Under the pieces are notes generated by a model, which did no database searches, was not told the DNA's origin, and was given only the letters and a program-made list of their open reading frames with translations. 64,000 nucleotides of DNA. It comes from Ctenosaura bakeri. Taxonomy: Eukaryota > Chordata > Lepidosauria > Squamata > Iguanidae. The DNA is taken from positions 372,001 through 436,000 of the forward strand of contig CAOLHI010000021.1 in assembly GCA_948474755.1 (NCBI GenBank), given 5' to 3'. The translations under genes and the position numbers were made by a program. This document shows, piece by piece, positions 22,444-32,629 of this stretch; the first letter of the stretch is position 1, and the number at the start of each line of letters is the position of its first letter.

Positions 22444-22732
22444 GGTGGATGGGTGAAAATTTAGGGGAGCATATAATTCCTGGACTATTTTAAAAAGTAA
22501 TGGCTGGGTCTCCAGATATGACAGAGAGAGAAAGGGAGGGAGAGTTTTTTGGGTCCCAGTAACAATTTTTTTCCTTCATAAGAGAATAGAACACTGTTAC
22601 ACATTGATGTAGCCTCATTGTTCTTTAAATTGCCATGGTTCCTTTCTATGGAATTCTGGGATTTGTAGTTCACTGAGTTAGAATCCTCTGCATGAGAGAG
22701 CAGAGCATGGGTACTGATGATGTTTTACTGTC

Positions 22733-22929
22733 TGCAGTGTGGTTTAGTGGTTTGAGATCTGGACTACAACCTTAGAGACATGGGTTTGATTCCCTATGGC
22801 CATGGGAACCCACTGAGTCGTCTTGGGGGCATCACACACTCTCAGCCCCAGAAAAACCCCATGATAGGTTTGCCTTAGCATTGCCATAAGTCAGAAATGA
22901 CTTGAAGGTGCATAACGACAGCAACAAAA
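22733..22929 (+). mobile_element. Sauria-type SINE
   Basis: The head GTGGTTTAGTGGTTTGAG (box A) and GGGTTTGATTCCC (box B) are intact. They are followed by GAACCCACTGAGTCGTC, GCCATAAGTCAGAAATGAC and a short CAACAAAAA tail. Confidence 0.85.
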
Positions 22930-23139
22930 ATAATCCAGAAAGGTGATTACACTTTATCTCTGTTTTCTGCTCAGTACCTGCTTGACTTTAATTTTATTCT
23001 CCATTTACCACATGAGAAAAGCACTGCTCAGGCACTGAGCATGCTCTGTTTGAAAACACTAGTGTACTCTTCTAGATGGGAACCCTGTAGAAGAGAGTTC
23101 TACATACCTCAAGCAAACTACAAATCCCAGAGAGTTATA

Positions 23140-23578
23140 GGCCATTTCTGTACTTTTTATTTTATTTTATTAGTATCCCGCCTCTCCATATGGATCGAGG
23201 CAGCAAACAACTTACAAATAGCATGTATTTCGAAACATTTGTATACATGCCCCCAACAAGCTGGGTACTCATTTTACCGACCTGCGAAAGGATGGAAGGC
23301 TGAGTCAACCTTGGAGCCAGGCAGGATCGAACTCACAACCTTGTGGCTTGCAGTACTGGCATTTAACCACTGTGCCACCAGGGCTTCCTTTACTACACTA
23401 TTCTAATGATCTTATTCCACTTTCAACATCCCATGGAATTCTGGGTTTGTAGTTTACTGAGACCAAAGAGCTCTAGCTGAGAATTCTAAATGCCCCTCCC
23501 TAAATTAAAAACCCCAGGATTCCATTGGATGTTGAAAGTGGAATAACAGCACTATAACTGTGTAGTGAGGAAATGGCC
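23140..23578 (-). mobile_element. Palindromic MITE, copy 8, carrying a SINE insertion
   Basis: The left end GGCCATTTCTGTACT is at 23140. The rest of the left arm resumes after 23393 with TTTACTACACTATTC, and the right end GGAAATGGCC is at 23569-23578. A 3-bp target duplication ATA flanks the whole composite (23137-23139, 23579-23581). The MITE predates the SINE. Confidence 0.8.
23152..23393 (-). mobile_element. tRNA-derived SINE nested in the MITE, reverse strand
   Basis: Read in reverse: CCCTGGTGGCACAGTGG (box A), AGTTCGATCCTGCC (box B), then a body with TTTCGCAGGTCGGTAAAA and a T-rich/A-rich tail. It is nearly identical to the copy at 58885-59099. Similar words at both junctions (TTTCTGTACT and TTCCTTTACT) are probably its decayed target duplication. 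Confidence 0.8.
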
Positions 23579-23579
23579 A

Positions 23580-24030
23580 TAGACTGGATCCATGACAGTT
23601 ACAGATATATCAAATGGATATAGGTGTAGTGTAGACAAAAATTAGATTTTTTCCCCCAAAAAAGTATTTGTAGGTATGTATGAAAATAATAACAGCTGTC
23701 ACAGACACCAGATTCCATAAGGGCATATAAAAAAGTTGCATTGAATATATGCTCCCCTTAAAAATGAAGAGTGCAAATTAATACAAAATTAGCTCAGTTA
23801 AAAGTGCAGAAGGGCAGGATACAAGGGCAAATACAAACAAATGAATATATTTCTCCCTGTTGCCTCATAAGGAAATCAGTCCATGACAGAAAAGAAAATA
23901 GGAGTTTCACTGTTTAATTCACCAAAGTAATCTTATTCACAACCTGAATGCATACTTAACAAGTAGAGCAAAGTTGAAATCTCATTAAAATTATTTTTCT
24001 GACAAGATTTCTCAGATTTGCATTTTCTAA
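23580..24030. other. No recognised feature
   Basis: AT-rich DNA without recognisable repeats or frames. Confidence 0.45.
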
Positions 24031-24047
24031 TTCCTAGAGCAAGAGTG

Positions 24048-24420
24048 GTCAAAGTGTGGCTTGTGGGTTTCATATGGACTCTGGATCCCAGTTTTACAGC
24101 TCTGAAGCCCTACGCTAGCCCCCGCACCTCATTTTTTTAAAAAAAAAATGATTCAGGGGCGATTTTGTCCCAAAACCATACACAAAGCCACCCCAGACAT
24201 GTTAAACACACAAAACACCTCCCTACCTGCACAAGCACTCCAGAATCTCATACTACCTCCAAATACCTCCATTTTCCTCTGTGTTCCCTCTCAAAATGGT
24301 GATAGGAAGTGATGTCATGTTACTTCCTGTCACCATTTTGAGAGGGACTGCAGAATTATGGAACTTCTGGCCCTTAGGATGTTGTTGGACAGGCAGCATG
24401 GCCAATCATCAGGCATGCAT
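24048..24420 (+). mobile_element. hAT-like element remnant with an internal inverted repeat
   Basis: It starts AGAGTGGTCAAAGTGTGGC, as at 11208. The interior holds two 25-bp arms at 24286-24310 and 24322-24346 that pair at 24 of 25 positions around an 11-bp loop. No transposase is visible and the right end is unclear. Confidence 0.4.
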
Positions 24421-24522
24421 AAGCCTTGAGAAAGTTAATTTCTGGACTAAAGTCTCCTAAACCTCTCCAGCATGTCAACAGGCCATGTTGGCTGGGAGGA
24501 TTCTGTTTTGGTCCAAAGGTTA

Positions 24523-25358
24523 TGTTACTTCGGCCCAGACCTACCCGGTGATAGCACTAGATATCTGTTTTTGATATCAAACCATTCAGCCTTCCTCTGC
24601 CACCCCGCTCCACGTGTTTGCGAGACCTCCGGACAAGCACGTAAACAGGCGCAGCCGGTAATTGTTGGACATTCCCTTCTCCACCTAGGCAGGCAAGACA
24701 GAGCCACTCCGTTGCTTCAGGGACCTCTCCTGCAAACACCCTTTTGCTTAAGCGCAACACTAACAAAGGCACCTGGCTCTGAGCCGACAGTCTTACAAAG
24801 CCAAACTAAGCACCTTTCATTTGAATACTGGCTACACTATTGTTGATTCAGCACTAAGCCAATCATGTTAAACTTGACCTTTTCCAAAGCTTTGTCCCGC
24901 TCCAAACTCGCATTGTTCTCACCGAGTAAGGCTTGGCCTGCAGTCACAATTCACCTTATAAAAAGCTCTCGATTCCGAGACCACCTCGGATTGCTCTGGA
25001 CTTCCATCCCGCCTTGCTACCGCTTTGTCTGGCGAGCTCCCCTTGGCCTCCACGCTGAGTTTCTTCCCTACCATCTACGAGAAAAGGTGGTGTATCACCC
25101 ATTTCCCACAAAAATCCTTATTTCTGATCCTTCCGTTAGCTGTGTGGTTGTGGTGTCGTTACTGTTTGTTTGTATTTTAATAAAAACATCATTTTTGTTG
25201 ACTGACCTGACCCCGTAGACATTGGGTTACAAGATCCCTGCTAAGTTACCCTGCCTCTCGCTAGCTTTAGTGAGTGTTCCAGCTAATTTCCCCAACTTTG
25301 TGTTTGTGTTTTGGTTATTTGGGCACCCCTCCCCGGACCCACAGAGAAGAGGGTGACA
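24523..25358 (+). mobile_element. Solo LTR, copy 4 of the family
   Basis: It is 836 bp from TGTTACTTCGG to AGAGGGTGACA. A 4-bp target duplication GTTA flanks it (24519-24522, 25359-25362). TATAAAAA at 24957-24964 and AATAAA at 25179-25184. The terminal inverted repeat has one change (GTGACA instead of GTAACA), which points to an older or drifted copy. Confidence 0.9.
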
Positions 25359-25484
25359 GTTAACTTTTCCAAGCTCTGGAATTATATGAGTTATAATTAA
25401 AAACACCTGTTAGAGCCTTAAGTTCTCTATACATGGACTGGTGTCGTCCTCAGGTTATACTGGGTCTTGGCTTCAAACATAACA

Positions 25485-25570
25485 ACAACAGTAACATTTA
25501 TTTATAACATCCTTTTCAGCAAGGACAGAACAGCAACGTATACAGTCAAAGACAAGGACAATAAAATGCA
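25485..25570 (-). mobile_element. LINE 3' tail remnant, reverse strand
   Basis: TTTATTTATAACATCCTTTTCAGC is followed by A-rich sequence, in the pattern of antisense squamate LINE tails. Short and weak. Confidence 0.35.
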
Positions 25571-25909
25571 ACACTGTAAATACAAACTTGAGAACCAAAG
25601 CTGTGAGAGGTATTGATTTCCCACAAATTTTAAAGCAAAACACACACATATTTTTAACCCTGAGGTCAAATATTGCTCAGTTATCCACGGGTTATAAATC
25701 CAAATTGGTAAAGATGGACCTCTTTGGAATGGTTGATGTCCAAAACAGTAGCTACAAGCATAGGGGGAAAAAGGGTTTCATGTGAACCACATATTTCCAG
25801 GAACGGGATATGGTAATTCTAAAATGAAAGAAAATAAATTTCACAATTATTACTTGGCATTGTAAAAAGCAATGTGGAAATCCATTTTCTTGTTCTTGTT
25901 GTTGTGGCT

Positions 25910-26110
25910 GTTTTTGTTATTAACCTTATTTATACCACATCTTTTCCTTAAAACTGGGACTCAAAAAGGCTCACAGTTTTTTTTAAAAAAAAATCAGTTA
26001 AAGCATAGAAAATATAAACATAACAAGGATTAAACTACCAACAGTATTTTTTTTTCAAAATTAAAAGATGCAGTAGGAGTAAAAAAGCATATAAAAATCA
26101 GTTTTTTTTT
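25910..26110 (-). mobile_element. LINE 3' tail remnant, reverse strand
   Basis: TTATTTATACCACATCTTTT, then GGGACTCAAAAAGGCTCAC and A-rich words, as at 13000 and 29751. Probably an L2-like 3' UTR. Confidence 0.4.
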
Positions 26111-26481
26111 AAAAAAAGTACTATTAAAACAAATATAACCTTCAGATCTCAAAAGCATGTCACAATCAAAAGAAAATAATTCTTTGCCAATTAACAGGAA
26201 GATTGCAAAAAGAGGGGATTTTGCCTCCTTAGAAAGATGGCCTTTTTATCTCCATTTAGGTAGACAATTTCAATGAATTTAACTGCACATTGAGTGTATA
26301 GATGCAAATTGAACAATGTGTGATACAAAAGAACTAAAAACTCTACTTAACAGAAACTTTAAGACACCTAAGAGCCACCACCAAGAAGATCCTATCTCGA
26401 TTTTCCACCAGTTGTAGCTGCCAAGGTGGTAGGACTGAGAGCAGGACCTGTCTTGAGGATCCGCTCATACATGGAGATACA

Positions 26482-26648
26482 GGCCATTTCCACACTAGAC
26501 TGTTATAGCGCTATTATTCCACTTTCAACATTCTATGGAATCCTGGGGTTTGCAGTTTAGGCCCCCTCCCTAAACTGCGAACCCCAGGATTCCATAGAAT
26601 GTTGAAAGTGGAATAATAGCACTACAATAGTCTAATGCGGAAATGGCC
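26482..26648. mobile_element. Palindromic MITE, copy 9, almost perfect hairpin
   Basis: It is 167 bp with two arms of about 80 bp that mirror each other with few differences around GGCCCCCTCCC. GGCCATTTCCACACTAGAC at the left, GTCTAATGCGGAAATGGCC at the right. A 3-bp target duplication ACA flanks it (26479-26481, 26649-26651). The arm sequence is of the long-centre type but the centre is of the short type. Confidence 0.9.
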
Positions 26649-26649
26649 A

Positions 26650-27770
26650 CAGTCTGCTTGATAACCTGATCCTAAGCCATATGGTTTTAATTCTGCAGAA
26701 AAAAAAGAGAATTACTTTATTTAATCAAGAAAGATTATGTTTAACATGCCTCAAAATATGGATGTGCTACAAATAAATTGCTATTATTTCCCTGGGGAAT
26801 TAGTTTATAGATATTGAAGAGCTATTAACAGAGTCAAAAACTCCTAGAATTCTCCACCCAAAATTCTTATTTTTGTTGTCCCAGAAGCAATTTTTCCACA
26901 CTTTGCTAATTGAATTCAGCTGCAACTCCGCTTATGGGATGAGACTATAAGCTTTATATATAGATTGCTAAACCACAATTTATGTCCTCAAATAAATCAG
27001 ATTAATTTCATTTCTCAGAAACAATCTACAGCAACATTGGGTACATCATGAAAATGGGTAACATAAAATGTCCAAAGATCTTGACATCAGCTCAGTGCTG
27101 TACATTCTCAACGGTCCATAATTGAATCCTGAGGCAACCGGCAAATCAACCACATCTATTTTTGAGTGGGACTGATTCTAACAACTAAGTGGGTACAAAG
27201 TTTCTCTCTTAATCAAGAAACTCTTCAATCTGATATTTCATGTCTGACCTTCATTTGAGAAACCAGGTCTTCATTTGGAAGAAATGTAGCTCAGAGCTAC
27301 AAATTGCAAAGTCTTGGTATTCTAAGAACTAAGAAGCCTCCCCTATTAAGTGCTGGAATTTTGTCTTCGATTTCTCCAGGATCTTGGTGATGATTAGGGA
27401 TTTTCACTTTTTAAAAAGTCTGAGATTTTGAAAAGACCTCAGTTTCAATGGCTTCTTGTAATGTGATTCCAAACCAGTCAGGATTAAAATGTTTGGGAAC
27501 CAAAATACTTGGGAGTACCTTCATCACTTGCATAAGCATGCTAATGAGTCACAAATAGCTTCCCAGGCCTTGCTCATATATCTTCTGGTAACATCAGTTA
27601 GGTTGACATGTGAGAGAGCGAGAGAGCGAGAGAGAAAGAGAGAGACTACTCTGTGGTGGCTCTTACTTTTTATCTATTGCGGTACAAATTAACCTTTATT
27701 AACCTCTTGATTCAAGCATTTTAAGAAGTCTCAAAACTTACTTTTCAAGATTTATTCTTCATAGTCATCT
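26650..27770. other. No recognised feature; (GA)n-rich run at 27612-27652
   Basis: AT-rich DNA. The purine run GAGAGAGCGAGAGAGCGAG is a microsatellite. No coding frame of interest. Confidence 0.5.
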
Positions 27771-27772
27771 TA

Positions 27773-28538
27773 TGTTGCTATTACCATGCTGTACACCCTC
27801 ACTCCATGATATGATTGGTAACGAACATTATTTAATAAGCATGAAATATATATCATATATTTATGGCTGAAACGCCATGCTGGGAAAGAGGATTGGCTGC
27901 ACACACGAAAAAGTAGGACTTCAGGGCATGCCCAGGTCATAAGTGCAAGGGATCAGTTGGGAAGCTCCGGTGCTGATGAGCTCGTGATAATCCACTCAAT
28001 GACTCAACTTTCAAACACAACGGCACATGGAATTATCTCAATAGAGCAATTGATGGTCAACAACCTGTTCCCTCTTTCTGCCCAAATTCTCCTTTGTTTC
28101 CTCAGCTACCCAGACATTAAAAGAAGCTATCATGGTTCCCATCAATGCTTTGTCACCTAATGCTAACGCTGTTAGTCTGTTCTGGACCCCATTGTCCGCT
28201 TTTCTAGAGAGCCATCAACACCTTCCCCTTCAGGGCAGAAAAGAAATACTTAAACTCTGGCTCTGAGCCAGACAACCCATAGTACTTTAGACATAGGCCA
28301 TCACTCTGCTGTTCAGATTCCCTTTCTGGTACTACCCTTGGACCGCTAGTCTGAGCCACATTGCTTCAGGATAGGTAAATATCATCCACTTCATCCTAAA
28401 CTTCTCACTACCAAATTGCTTTCCTTTGGTTAGCCTTGTACGGTTATGAGACTGAATATTGAGTATAAGTGATTCTTCTCCTAATAAAACATTCTCTGAA
28501 CATCCAACTTGTGTCCCTACATTGTTACTGCAGGTTAC
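27773..28538 (+). mobile_element. LTR-like interspersed repeat, copy B
   Basis: It starts TGTTGCTATTACCATGCTGT like copy A at 14439 and shares its block order. Near the right end are CCTAATAAAACATTCTCTG (AATAAA at about 28482) and about 50 further bases, which would suit the R-U5 part of an LTR. The exact 3' boundary and a target duplication could not be fixed. It directly abuts a CpG-rich DNA element. Confidence 0.5.
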
Positions 28539-28865
28539 CCCCCCTCGCAGGCGCGCATGCATTTTCTTATTTTCGGCTCTAAGCTGAAAAGACTGCACAG
28601 ATATGCAATGCTCGCAGCGCCCTCGCGCATTTACCTGCGTGCGGTGCGTCAGCGAGCCGGGGCGGTCGGGCTTCCTTCCCCCAGCACAGCCTACAGCTCC
28701 CAGACTGCAATGCGAAAGGAAGGGGTGGGGTGCTAGCGCAACGATAGCGCAACCGGCAAGCCGATGTGGGAGGCAGAAGGGCTGCCATGAGCGGCTCGCA
28801 CAAATGGCTGCTCACGTGAGCACCACTCCCCACTGCCGCGATGAAGGTAAGGTGCGAAAAGGGCC
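28539..28865 (-). mobile_element. CpG-rich GGCCC-TIR element, copy a (reverse, left end decayed)
   Basis: The right end GGTGCGAAAAGGGCC is intact, while the left TIR is lost or deleted. The interior has ACTGCCGCGATGAAGG and CACAGCCTACAGCTCCCAGA in reverse relation to the copies at 49691 and 53034. TAC occurs on both sides (28536-28538, 28866-28868). It is about 327 bp, strongly CpG-rich against AT-rich flanks. Confidence 0.7.
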
Positions 28866-28869
28866 TACT

Positions 28870-29750
28870 ATTGCCTGCAGAGCTTCTAGACAGTTGTGGA
28901 TGTATATGTAATCTTTAATGGATATAAAGGGCATCACAAGGAAATCATCTTGAAGGAGATAACTGACAACCAGTGATAATCTCTGAAAAAGTAAATATGA
29001 AGGAAAAAACCAACTAGTGGGCAGGTCTACCATTGGACTTCTGCTATTAGAATGAAGGATTCTGCTAGATCTGATTCTCTCACCTCATTCAAATTCACCA
29101 ATGTGCTCCCCCCAAACTGGCTTTAAGGACCACTTTTTGGTCCATGTAGAGCCCTACAGGGGGCAAGAAAGAGCAGAGAGGGGAGGAAATTTCTATGGCA
29201 ACTGCTAGAAGAATACTGGATTTAGCTCACCATTCCTATATTCACAATTATAAGGTTAAATGTAGCTGTTTTCTAAATGGCCTTCAGATCCTAGCATCTT
29301 GGCAATTGCTCTTTGATACTGGAGACAAATTTATCAATGTTGCTGCTTTATTTGGCATCATTCTATAGAAAACCACAAAGCCATACAATAAAGGAATGTA
29401 AATGTGAACATTAGAAAAATGCATAATAAATGACCGTGAATTTTAGAACAACAATGTGTACAAAAATAAGCTCATTTTCTTGGAAGGGGGATATAAGATA
29501 TAAGAAGAAAGTTTTGCATTCCTATGAAAAGTCCAACCTGTCTATCAGATTCATATCAAAACAACAAGCAAAGCTAGGCCTCATATTATTTGTGTTCATT
29601 TAATCTCTTATCATTGCATGTGAGTGCATCATTAAAATATATATTGTCAGAGAATTGTCACTCTAGGAAAAGATGTTTATGATTACATACAACGCTCTTC
29701 AATTTACAATTCCGGTAATAATAATAGTTTTCTTTGGTTGAAACTATGAT
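28870..29750. other. No recognised feature
   Basis: AT-rich DNA with no frame or repeat that I recognise. Confidence 0.45.
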
Positions 29751-29797
<47 letters not shown>

Positions 29798-30250
29798 TGA
29801 TCCCATCTTTCATCCAAGGCATGTAACTCAAGACAACTCAAACCATAGCTTAAATTAAAGCATGACTAGAAAGATCTTTCCACAGCAATTATTTAACATT
29901 CAAAAGTCTGTCTAAACAAGAAGGTCTTTGGCTTACAGTGGAAGAAGAGCAGAGAAGAGGCCTAGCCTAGCCTCCTGTGGGAAGGAATTCCATGGCCTGG
30001 GAGCAGCCGCTGAGAACACCCTGTCATGTGTCCTCACTAAACTTACCACTGATAGTAGTGGGACCAAGAGAAGGCTGTCCCGTGAGCAACTCAAAACACA
30101 GGCAGGCTCATATAAGGAGATGCAGGTTGACATCCTCTTTGCAAGGCTTATATATAAGTGTGGTTTATGTACATGTATGTCCCTTTTGAGATGAGGCTCA
30201 GGGGTTATTCTCTTCCCTTTATGCCCTGCCCCCAAATCTTCCCCCAGCAT
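29751..30250 (-). mobile_element. L2-like LINE 3' end, reverse strand, with (TTTA)n tail
   Basis: The reverse frame from 30250 to 29933 ends in RVFSAAAPRPWNSFPQEAR, the L2-type ORF2 C-terminal motif. The 3' UTR follows toward lower coordinates and ends in an (ATTT)n array at 29751-29798, which in reverse is the element's AAAT tail. Decayed, with no RT domain. Confidence 0.65.
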
Positions 30251-30544
30251 CTGTCAAGTTCCAGGAGGGGTGTTGCTACTTCTTCTTGCCAGTGAAGAGG
30301 GGAAGAATGGGGGAGGCTATTTACACCATGAAATTATGGCTGCTCTGGGATGCTGGGGGAAAGAAAAGGAGTGAGAACTCCATCCATGAGTTCACCTTCA
30401 TATCTTCCCCTCTGAGCTGAGGTCAGCTACTACTTCTTGGGCTGAATTGCCTCCCATTGCCTCCTTTTCCCACTAGTAAGCGGCAGCCCCTCCTGGGAGC
30501 TCAACTGCTGCCAGGATGAGGGGAAAGGATATGGAATAAGGTAG

Positions 30545-30660
30545 GCAGAACTATGTTCCAATGTAGGATCTTGGGCATGGTCTTTCAGATAGTCTGGACC
30601 TTAAAGGGCTTTATAGGTCATAACCAATGCATAACCTTTAGATGCCCTTTGTTTAGGTTA
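30545..30660 (-). mobile_element. Possible further piece of the L2-like LINE
   Basis: TCTTTCAGATAGTCTGGACC followed by AGGGCTTTATAGGTCATAAC resembles a recurrent squamate LINE-associated segment that often lies next to the piece at 29.9-30.2 kb. Assignment is tentative. Confidence 0.35.
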
Positions 30661-31129
30661 ACTCTTTTCTTATTCAGTGTAGATCTGGGTACCTTCAGAC
30701 TGGTTCCAACAAATCCTGAGCATGTCTTATTGGGAAATGCTTGATAACAATAATTGTATGCTATAATCAATGAATAGGTAATCACCTGCCTACCTATGAG
30801 AGGTTCCACCAGTGGCCATTCCACTTGTCACCTATGTGGGAAATTGTGCTCTCTTATGATGTTCACTTCTAACCCACCAAAAATGAGGAAATATATTATT
30901 CTCAAAGAAAATGGATCTCATCAAAGAAAAGAAGACTGTCAGCAGGTGGCTTGTGTTCCTTCCTGCTTAGTCTGCTATTCTGTGATGGTCTACCTGTTGA
31001 TGGGCACTTCCAGGGTCTCTGTTCTCCCTTCTTATGGTTTTTGCTCTTTCACCTGCCCTTGGATTGGACAATCCAGGCTTGCTCCCTTGATCTGACAAAG
31101 GCCATTTGTCACTAGGATCCTCCCTTCCA

Positions 31130-31245
31130 GAATACACACTGTCATTAGCTGGCTGGAATCCTGTTGGCTAGTCCAGGCTAGACTAGAGCAATTTAAAGCA
31201 ATTGTTGAATGGTGAGTCAACAAATAGGCAGACCCAAATGATTCA
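31130..31245 (+). repeat. Repeat unit with TTGAATGGTGAGTCAACA, copy 1
   Basis: GGCTGGAATCCTGTTGGCTAG, CAATTGTTGAATGGTGAGTC and AACAAATAGGCAGACCCA. The order matches the unit at 31600-31720. Confidence 0.55.
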
Positions 31246-31599
31246 ATGCTTTGCCTATTTAATGAGAATAATCTTAATGCTTGAGTTCCGCTCTATTTTA
31301 TTAATATAGTCTTAAAGACATAAGTTATTGATTCTCTCACAATCAAAATGTATGTAACGTCTTTTTGTATGACAATAAGATCAGGGTTAAACTCCTACAT
31401 TATGCTTGCAAGTTGTATGTTTGCATTTGTTTAGCTACATGATAGTTGCACCATTCCACTGTTTGGCTCAATACCAATACTGTACAAGAATTGTGCCTGT
31501 TTACTGTCTGCCAATGTGACTGCTTATTGTTCTATTTTACAATGGGGAATGCACAGTGATTGTTCCTGTCATTCAAGTGAGTCAAATGCACCAAGGAAT

Positions 31600-31720
31600 A
31601 GTTATGCACCATCCAAGAAAGCACAGCTGCATGGCTGGAATCATATTGATTAGTCCTAACTAGTGGAGACTCACTCAAGCAATTGTTCAATGGTGAGTCA
31701 ACATATAGTAGAACCAGTAG
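31600..31720 (+). repeat. Repeat unit with TTGAATGGTGAGTCAACA, copy 2
   Basis: GGCTGGAATCATATTGATTAG, CAATTGTTCAATGGTGAGTC and AACATATAGTAGAACCAG. A reverse copy of the core lies at about 59655-59690. Confidence 0.55.
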
Positions 31721-31750
31721 ATACAATGTTTCTGCTCCAGTTGGGAGTAA

Positions 31751-32078
31751 TACAGGGGAACCTCCACTTTTGTGGGGCTTGTGCAGCAAGACCTCCATGA
31801 AAGTGGAAAAACCATGAATGTAAATGAAAATCACAAATGATCTTTTTTTTAACCTGAGAGAATACTTTTCTAGAAATCTCTAGGTCCTCCAGTGAGATAC
31901 TACGTTCAATTTCCAGCTGAATGACCTAGGGATTCCGAGAGAAGTGTTCTGTCCAGTAGAAGCTGACCATAGAATCTCACTGAAGGACCTACAGATTCCT
32001 AGAGAAAACATATTAATCAAATGCACAAATCATCAGATTCACAAAAGAGAAACCAGTGAATGCAGATGGCTGACTGTA
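31751..32078 (+). mobile_element. Tc1/mariner (Tigger-like) non-autonomous element, copy 2
   Basis: The left end TACAGGGGAACCTCCACTTT and the right end AATGCAGATGGCTGACTGTA are imperfect inverted repeats ending in TA, as expected for Tc1/mariner elements. The interior is about 280 bp and non-coding. Shared blocks with 1176-1490 confirm a repeated family. Confidence 0.55.
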
Positions 32079-32454
32079 ACAGGATATAGACCAGCTTTTA
32101 GCCATTTTTCACATACTTATGAATTTCTTTGATTTTGTTTTCCCCTCTGCCCTCCCTTTCTTTTATCGTGCCTACGAGATTCTAAGCTACTCTGATGATC
32201 TTACTCTTTATATAGTCCTCAGTAGAATTTTAAGCACAGCAGTAACAACAGCAACAAAATTATTCAGCTCAGAGATCATGCAACGAAGAGAAAAATAAAT
32301 AGAAAACATACTGGTTTTTTTTCCTTTTCAGGCTGAGCATCTAAACATCTAGGTACTGAAGCTAATAGAAAATGTAGCATCGTGTTTAATAATATAAAAT
32401 GTCACAGAAAGTTGTAAGATAAAACAGCTGCAGAAAAACATTTTTGTACATACA

Positions 32455-32620
32455 TAATAAGATAGGGCCTCAATCCAAGTGATAGTCCCAACTAGAGTCA
32501 ACAAATTACATCCATGGGCTGAATTGGTAAATTCATACTTATGTAAATGCCACTAATTCAAAAATGGATCTGCTCTCGTTTGGAGTAGCACTTGAATTTA
32601 AGTCAATGATTCCATCAGGA
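32455..32620. repeat. AGTAGACCCATTGA-type inverted repeat, decayed
   Basis: AGTCCCAACTAGAGTCAACAA near the left and TTTGGAGTAGCACTTGAATT near the right resemble the arms seen at 4870-4940. Low identity. Confidence 0.35.
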
Positions 32621-32629
32621 GACAACCAC

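Noticed and set aside
21540..25358. One deleted provirus bounded by two LTRs
   Set aside because: Each LTR has its own different 4-bp target duplication and the interval contains other mobile elements, not retroviral genes.
28603..28911. A CpG-island promoter with a coding frame
   Set aside because: The CpG-rich stretch is copy a of the repeated TIR element; the frame has no domain and is not preserved among copies.
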